Shown piece by piece: positions 60,475-64,000 of a DNA stretch of 64,000 bases. This stretch comes from Astrothelium macrocarpum (lineage: Eukaryota > Ascomycota > Dothideomycetes > Trypetheliales > Trypetheliaceae), in assembly GCA_021030915.1 (NCBI GenBank), contig JAGEMR010000037.1, forward strand, positions 124,001-188,000, in the 5' to 3' direction. The translations under genes were made by a program, and so were the position numbers. The notes under the pieces are model-generated. The model did no database searches. It saw only the letters and a list, made by a program, of their open reading frames with translations, and had not been told where the DNA came from. Numbering within the stretch: the first letter of the stretch is position 1; each line of letters begins with the position of its first letter.

Positions 60475-61144
60475 GGCAATTTTTTGTAAAATGTCCCTCT
60501 TTTCCGCAAGAATAATATTTTTTATTTTTAGATCCTTTTTTTGGACGGATATTGTCCTTTTTTCCTTTTCCGATAAAATTAAAATCCATTGGATCGCCGT
60601 AATTATTATTCTGAATTCATAAATTTCCCCGTTCTACGGATAATTTTCGAATCCCCCTTTTTTTTAGAATTCTTATATATAATTTATCGTCTAATTTAAT
60701 CGCCGCCTTCATTAATTGCGGTAGGATATCCGTGATACCTGTATAGCGCATTAATTCGTCCTTGACGTTATTCTTAAATCTTCTATAAAATATAAAACGG
60801 AACGTTTTATCATTCCATTCGATCTATTGAATATATTCCTGGAATCTAATTATATAATCTATCGTTGAAATCTTTTATTTGATATTCAGAATCGCTTATT
60901 CGGCTATTATTTATTGATTGAATATTCCGAATATTTTAATAATTTCTTTTTTGAATATATCAAAATTTTGAAATATACTATTGGTCATTTGATCTCCAGC
61001 CCCTGTCATATAACTAATGAGACGTGGTCGGATCCAATAGAATATTCTTCCTTTCATAAACGTGATTACAAAAAGAGATTGATTGGTTATTGCAATACCT
61101 TCGAACATGAGATATAATTGAATGATATTGAGCCAATCCTCCAT
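60475..61144 (-). pseudogene. gag remnant with degenerate CCHC zinc knuckle
   Basis: A 77-codon stretch at 60911-61144 keeps the retrotransposon gag look (WLNIIQLYLMFEG, FVITFMKGRIFYWIRPRL). Further along, at about 60475-60520, the minus strand reads YYSCGKEGHFTKNC, a CCHC knuckle whose first Cys has become Tyr, consistent with TGT to TAT. Confidence 0.75.
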
Positions 61145-61284
61145 CTTGGAACGGTCTCCATAAAAGTCATCAGATTTTCTGGCTTTTCCGTCAAATCGTG
61201 GTGTGGGTCGGTTTCCTCTAGCCTGGGATAAACCGTCGCCGTTCTGCGATTATCCTTATTGACTCATTTTGAGGATATTCAACG

Positions 61285-61661
61285 TATTATAATCCTAGAT
61301 ATCCTAGAGGTCAAATCTATCTGGAATCAAGGTGGCTTCTGAAATGAATTGATAAAAGACTGAATTAATAAGAAGTAATGTATTTGATAGTTCAAAATTC
61401 TACTGAAGACGCTATCAAAGACTAGTTTAGAGAATGGCTTTGAATACAACGAGGCCATAGTGGTCGCGTTGCATTCCTATATACTTGCAACATTTCCTGG
61501 CTTATAACAGGAGGCTCCTGAGCCAGGGGTTGGCTCTCCTGGCTCACAGCATGAGCCTTCTGAGCCAGAGGTTGGCTCTCCTGGCTCACAGCGCGAGCCT
61601 TCTGAGCCAAAGGTCGGGTGGGTACACGGACGTGTACACAGCCCTCTCAGTGGTCACAACA
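61285..61661 (-). repeat. right LTR (5' LTR of the element)
   Basis: Same length (377 bp) as the left LTR and collinear with it. The first bases read TATTATAATCC where the left LTR reads TGTTATGATCC, two G-to-A changes that spoil the TG end. The inner tandem part (GAGCCAGAGGTTGGCTC) is nearly untouched. Confidence 0.9.
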
Positions 61662-62949
61662 ATTATAAAATCAGAATTTTTTGATAATTAAATTATTAAA
61701 TTTATTTTTAATAAATGAATTAATAATAAAATAAATTTGAATTAAATTTAATATTTTAATAAATATATAAAAAATTATTCAAAAAATTATATATTAATTA
61801 TTAATTATTAATAAATATAAAAGTCATTTATCAGCCGAATTCAATAAATTTTATGATAAAAATAAAATTATTTTAATTAATATATTTATATATTCATTTT
61901 ATTTATTTTAATTATTAAATATCATATTATATTCATTTTTAAAATGTATATATAATAATAAAATCAATTTATTAATTAAAATTATGATTAATTATATCAT
62001 CAAATTTGAATTTTTTATCGTATTTAAATCCGTCCATTTCAAAATTTTTATAAAATCAAATATCAAATCTAGATTTAAAAAAATTAGAATTATATTTTGA
62101 AATTCAGATTTTATAATTTTCAAATTAAATATTTATTTAAAAATATTTATATTATCAGATAATCATTTATTAATTATTTATGAATAAAAATTGTAAATTT
62201 TTTCTAATTTTTAATAAATAATCAAATAATTCAATTTCATCAAAAAACGAATTTTTATTTATTAAAAAAATTCTTTAATATTAATTATTGAAATTATAAA
62301 TTAAATAATGAAAAATATATAAATAATAACGTATTTAATTATTTTTTTGACTGAACGAATACGTATTTTTAAAAACGTAAATATGATATTTATAAAATAT
62401 CGAAAAATCAAAAAATCATATATATAATTTGAAAAAATATTTAATATAAATAATTTTATAAAATTATTAATTAAAAAAAATTCAAAAAAATGATATATAT
62501 CTGATAAAATTGAAAATAATAATTTATCAAAAAAAATGATAACGATTTTATAATGATATAATAATTATAATATAATTAAATATAATACATATATTTATAA
62601 TAAAATTAAAAAAATAAATATTAAATCAGAATTTGATAAAAAATAAATAAATTTTTAAATTATTATTATATATATTAATATTGATAAAATATCTGATATA
62701 AAAAATGACTGACTGATTGATATAATCGATTAAATAATAAATCACGTTAATCATAAAAAATATTATAATATTATTTAAATTAAAATTAATAATTCAATTT
62801 TAATATATAATTTAGAATTATTAAAAAATTTAAATCCGATTTTATTATTCGTTATTATTATTGAGATAATTAGATTCGAACGTGTGGTGGTGAGAGTCAA
62901 ATTGGGTGGGCGAATGCTCGGGCCGGGCGAATGGTGGTGGAGACTCCTA

Positions 62950-63149
62950 ACGGATAGTGGCTCAAAACGTTGCAAAATTTTATATCAAAAATACAAAAAT
63001 ATATTATATATATAAATTTTTATTAAATTTATATTATAGTTTTCAATATATAAATTAGAATTTAATTATTTAAAATTATTTAATAAAAAATTATATATAA
63101 AATATTTTTGTATTTTTTATATTTTGCAATGTTTTGAGCCACTATCCGT
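62950..63149. mobile_element. 200 bp TA-flanked MITE
   Basis: Left arm ACGGATAGTGGCTCAAAAC and right arm, its inverted complement GTTTTGAGCCACTATCCGT, are joined by AT-rich sequence that continues the inverted match well into the middle. TA lies on both sides (62948-62949 and 63150-63151). It has no coding capacity. Ends ACG...CGT and the TA target agree with the larger elements in the block. Confidence 0.85.
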
Positions 63150-63151
63150 TA

Positions 63152-63518
63152 TGGCCGACCGAGGCCCTTCCCTATTGGGGGCCAGCATCCGCCGCAAATG
63201 TTCCCGACAACCGGCTCCGCAACTCCACATGATCACACCATCGATCTCACAAGTCGCCACCTCATCCGTTGTATCAATCTCGTCGGACGTCAAGAATAGT
63301 AGCTTTGTGTGATCATGCTCATGCATCGTTTTAGCAACCTGTGTCTTACCTTTCTCCTGTGAAGGTCCCATATTTCTTGCTCTGCTCTTCTCCGCGAGCA
63401 TAAGAAAACCCTCTACAACACGAAGCGCCACTTGGCTTGACCGTATACTGTACGTCGTGTTGATGTTTGCGAATACTCTATATGACGTTTTTGCACGGGG
63501 CTTTGCCCACCCCCCCAA
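63152..63518 (-). pseudogene. coding remnant interrupted by the MITE
   Basis: Base composition returns to normal here. The minus strand is open from 63518 (no ATG at its head) through about 120 residues with coding-like content, including LLFLTSDEIDTTDEVATCE, MWSCGAGCREHLRRMLAP and a Cys cluster. The frame runs into the MITE and stops. On the far side of the MITE (62949-62880, minus strand) the same frame is open for a further 17 codons and then stops at TGA. I do not recognise the family, and upstream exons, if any, are unclear. Confidence 0.4.
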
Positions 63519-63595
63519 CAGAATGCTTTGAATGAATCAGACTATTCATCTGCTCCAGAAACTTTGAATGACGCACCTATCTACTCTTAAGGGGC

Positions 63596-63925
63596 TCAAA
63601 GGAAGGAAATGACTTCGCCCTTGAAAACTCCTCCTTGTACTGTTGCGAACTGATCAGTGCTGTTGATCTGGACCTTACATAAAGGACGCATATTGATTTC
63701 GTTCCCATTTATAAAGCGTTTAAGCAAGAAAATGGCGCGGTAATTACCGGACTTGGTAAGAAATGGAATACCATGTTTATTTGCATATTGAACCTGCGGA
63801 AAAAGTCGTTTGAAACGTTGAACAAGCTGGCATTGCACCATGCGTATATTGTAGTAATTACGTTGCTCTCCATCTTGACGCTGACTGTAGCGGTTAAGGT
63901 TGGTTCCGAGTTCGGCTGCCATCAT
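63596..63925 (-). CDS. hypothetical protein (109 aa), possibly an exon of the neighbouring remnant
   Basis: ATG ATG at 63925 opens 109 codons ending VFKGEVISFL-stop. The composition is basic with Gln/Arg/Asn and looks coding (NYYNIRMVQCQLVQRF, FVPQVQY-like positions are not conserved with anything I know). It may be a short intact gene, the first exon of the remnant at 63152-63518, or a transposon-derived piece. The window ends 75 bases upstream. Confidence 0.35.
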   Translation of the reverse strand: MMAAELGTNLNRYSQRQDGEQRNYYNIRMVQCQLVQRFKRLFPQVQYANKHGIPFLTKSGNYRAIFLLKRFINGNEINMRPLCKVQINSTDQFATVQGGVFKGEVISFL

Positions 63926-64000
63926 TCCGTCACACCGTCAAAGGCTAACGGATTTGTGAACAAAAACGTTGTGCCAGGGGGAGGCCATGAAACATGTTGT

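Larger units (their letters stand above)
54911..61661 (-). mobile_element. Ty3/gypsy LTR retrotransposon, RIP-degraded (6751 bp)
   Basis: Two direct 377 bp LTRs bound the element and a 5 bp duplication ATTAT flanks it (54906-54910 and 61662-61666). The orientation is minus: a purine-rich tract (AAAAGGAGGGGATAG on the minus strand, 55288-55302) abuts the left LTR as a polypurine tract, and gag, zinc knuckle and reverse transcriptase remnants follow in that order from the right LTR. All internal frames are broken by transitions. The gag-to-RT order and RT similarity point to Ty3/gypsy; integrase and any chromodomain were not located. The LTRs are much less mutated than the interior. Confidence 0.88.
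54118..62747. mobile_element. TIR DNA transposon split by a nested retrotransposon (1874 bp when closed)
   Basis: The left terminus ACGTGGTTTACCACTC (54118) and the right terminus, read inward on the minus strand from 62747 as ACGTGATTTATTATTT, align over about 48 bases without gaps, all differences being C-to-T or G-to-A in the right copy. Both are flanked by TA. Removing the gypsy element 54911-61661 and one 5 bp target copy leaves 1874 bp, close to the other two TIR elements. The family differs from copies 1 and 2 by its end sequence. No transposase frame survives. Confidence 0.75.
45740..62880. repeat. AT-saturated, RIP-degraded transposon block
   Basis: Composition falls within about 100 bases from near-average to extremely AT-rich and stays so for some 17 kb, broken only by transposon termini, LTRs and small islets. 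Homologous pairs inside the block differ almost only by C-to-T and G-to-A changes, as expected of RIP. No intact gene lies inside. Between listed elements (45740-46072, 47934-48826, 50687-52084, 52246-53105, 53293-54117, 62748-62870) I see only AT-rich sequence with no recognisable feature. Confidence 0.9.

Noticed and set aside
45740..62880. Mitochondrial DNA insertion as the cause of the AT-rich block
   Set aside because: TA-flanked inverted termini, LTRs with target duplication and gag/RT remnants explain the block; no mitochondrial gene was seen.
45740..62880. Centromere
   Set aside because: AT-rich RIP blocks can be centromeric in fungi, but sequence alone does not show it; CENP-A mapping would be needed.
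62873..62890. tRNA-like GATTCGAAC box
   Set aside because: No matching acceptor stem or anticodon arm around it.

Overview
The window is a piece of a filamentous ascomycete (Pezizomycotina) chromosome. The signs are genes cut by 48-85 nt introns with GTRNGT donors and CTAAC/CTGAC-like branch sites, a HET-domain gene, a HeLo-like (STAND N-terminal) gene, histidine acid phosphatase, and a long AT-saturated block of repeats mutated almost only by C-to-T/G-to-A transitions, as expected of repeat-induced point mutation (RIP). I cannot name the species.

Layout. 1-45.6 kb is an ordinary gene-bearing arm. It holds the 3' end of an unknown gene; a Zn-cluster transcription factor with a His/Gln tract; a doubtful minus-strand gene; four-repeat polyubiquitin (UBI4); a BRAP2/Etp1-type RING/UBP protein; a secreted histidine acid phosphatase (phytase family); ribosomal protein eL8; a HeLo-like/ankyrin-type gene with one in-frame stop; an ornithine cyclodeaminase/mu-crystallin family enzyme; GINS subunit Psf3; the proteasome activator Blm10; complex III hinge protein Qcr6; a single-pass membrane protein; Mn superoxide dismutase; the HECT ligase Hul5; a two-ZZ-finger protein; a HET/ankyrin protein; and an unknown multi-pass membrane protein. 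Exon structures were rebuilt by hand from splice sites, frame continuity and family similarity.

45.7-62.9 kb is a transposon graveyard of very low GC. It holds two inverted copies of a 1.86 kb TA-flanked terminal-inverted-repeat element, a lone terminus of another family, a 17-bp minisatellite that resembles an expanded terminus, and a third TIR element (1.87 kb when closed) split by a 6.75 kb Ty3/gypsy LTR retrotransposon with intact 377 bp LTRs and a 5 bp target duplication. At the right edge a 200 bp TA-flanked MITE sits in a non-degraded remnant of coding sequence, followed by a small hypothetical ORF.

Themes. Four ubiquitin-proteasome genes (polyubiquitin, BRAP2-type RING protein, Blm10, Hul5) lie within 31 kb. 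Two genes with domains of fungal allorecognition/cell death (HeLo-like, HET) are present, the second just outside the repeat block. The least explained signal is a repeated compositional island: C-rich then G-rich on the + strand at about 20.1, 28.5, 32.5, 33.6 and 38.4 kb, kept in the same chromosomal orientation even where the gene (SOD2) is on the other strand.
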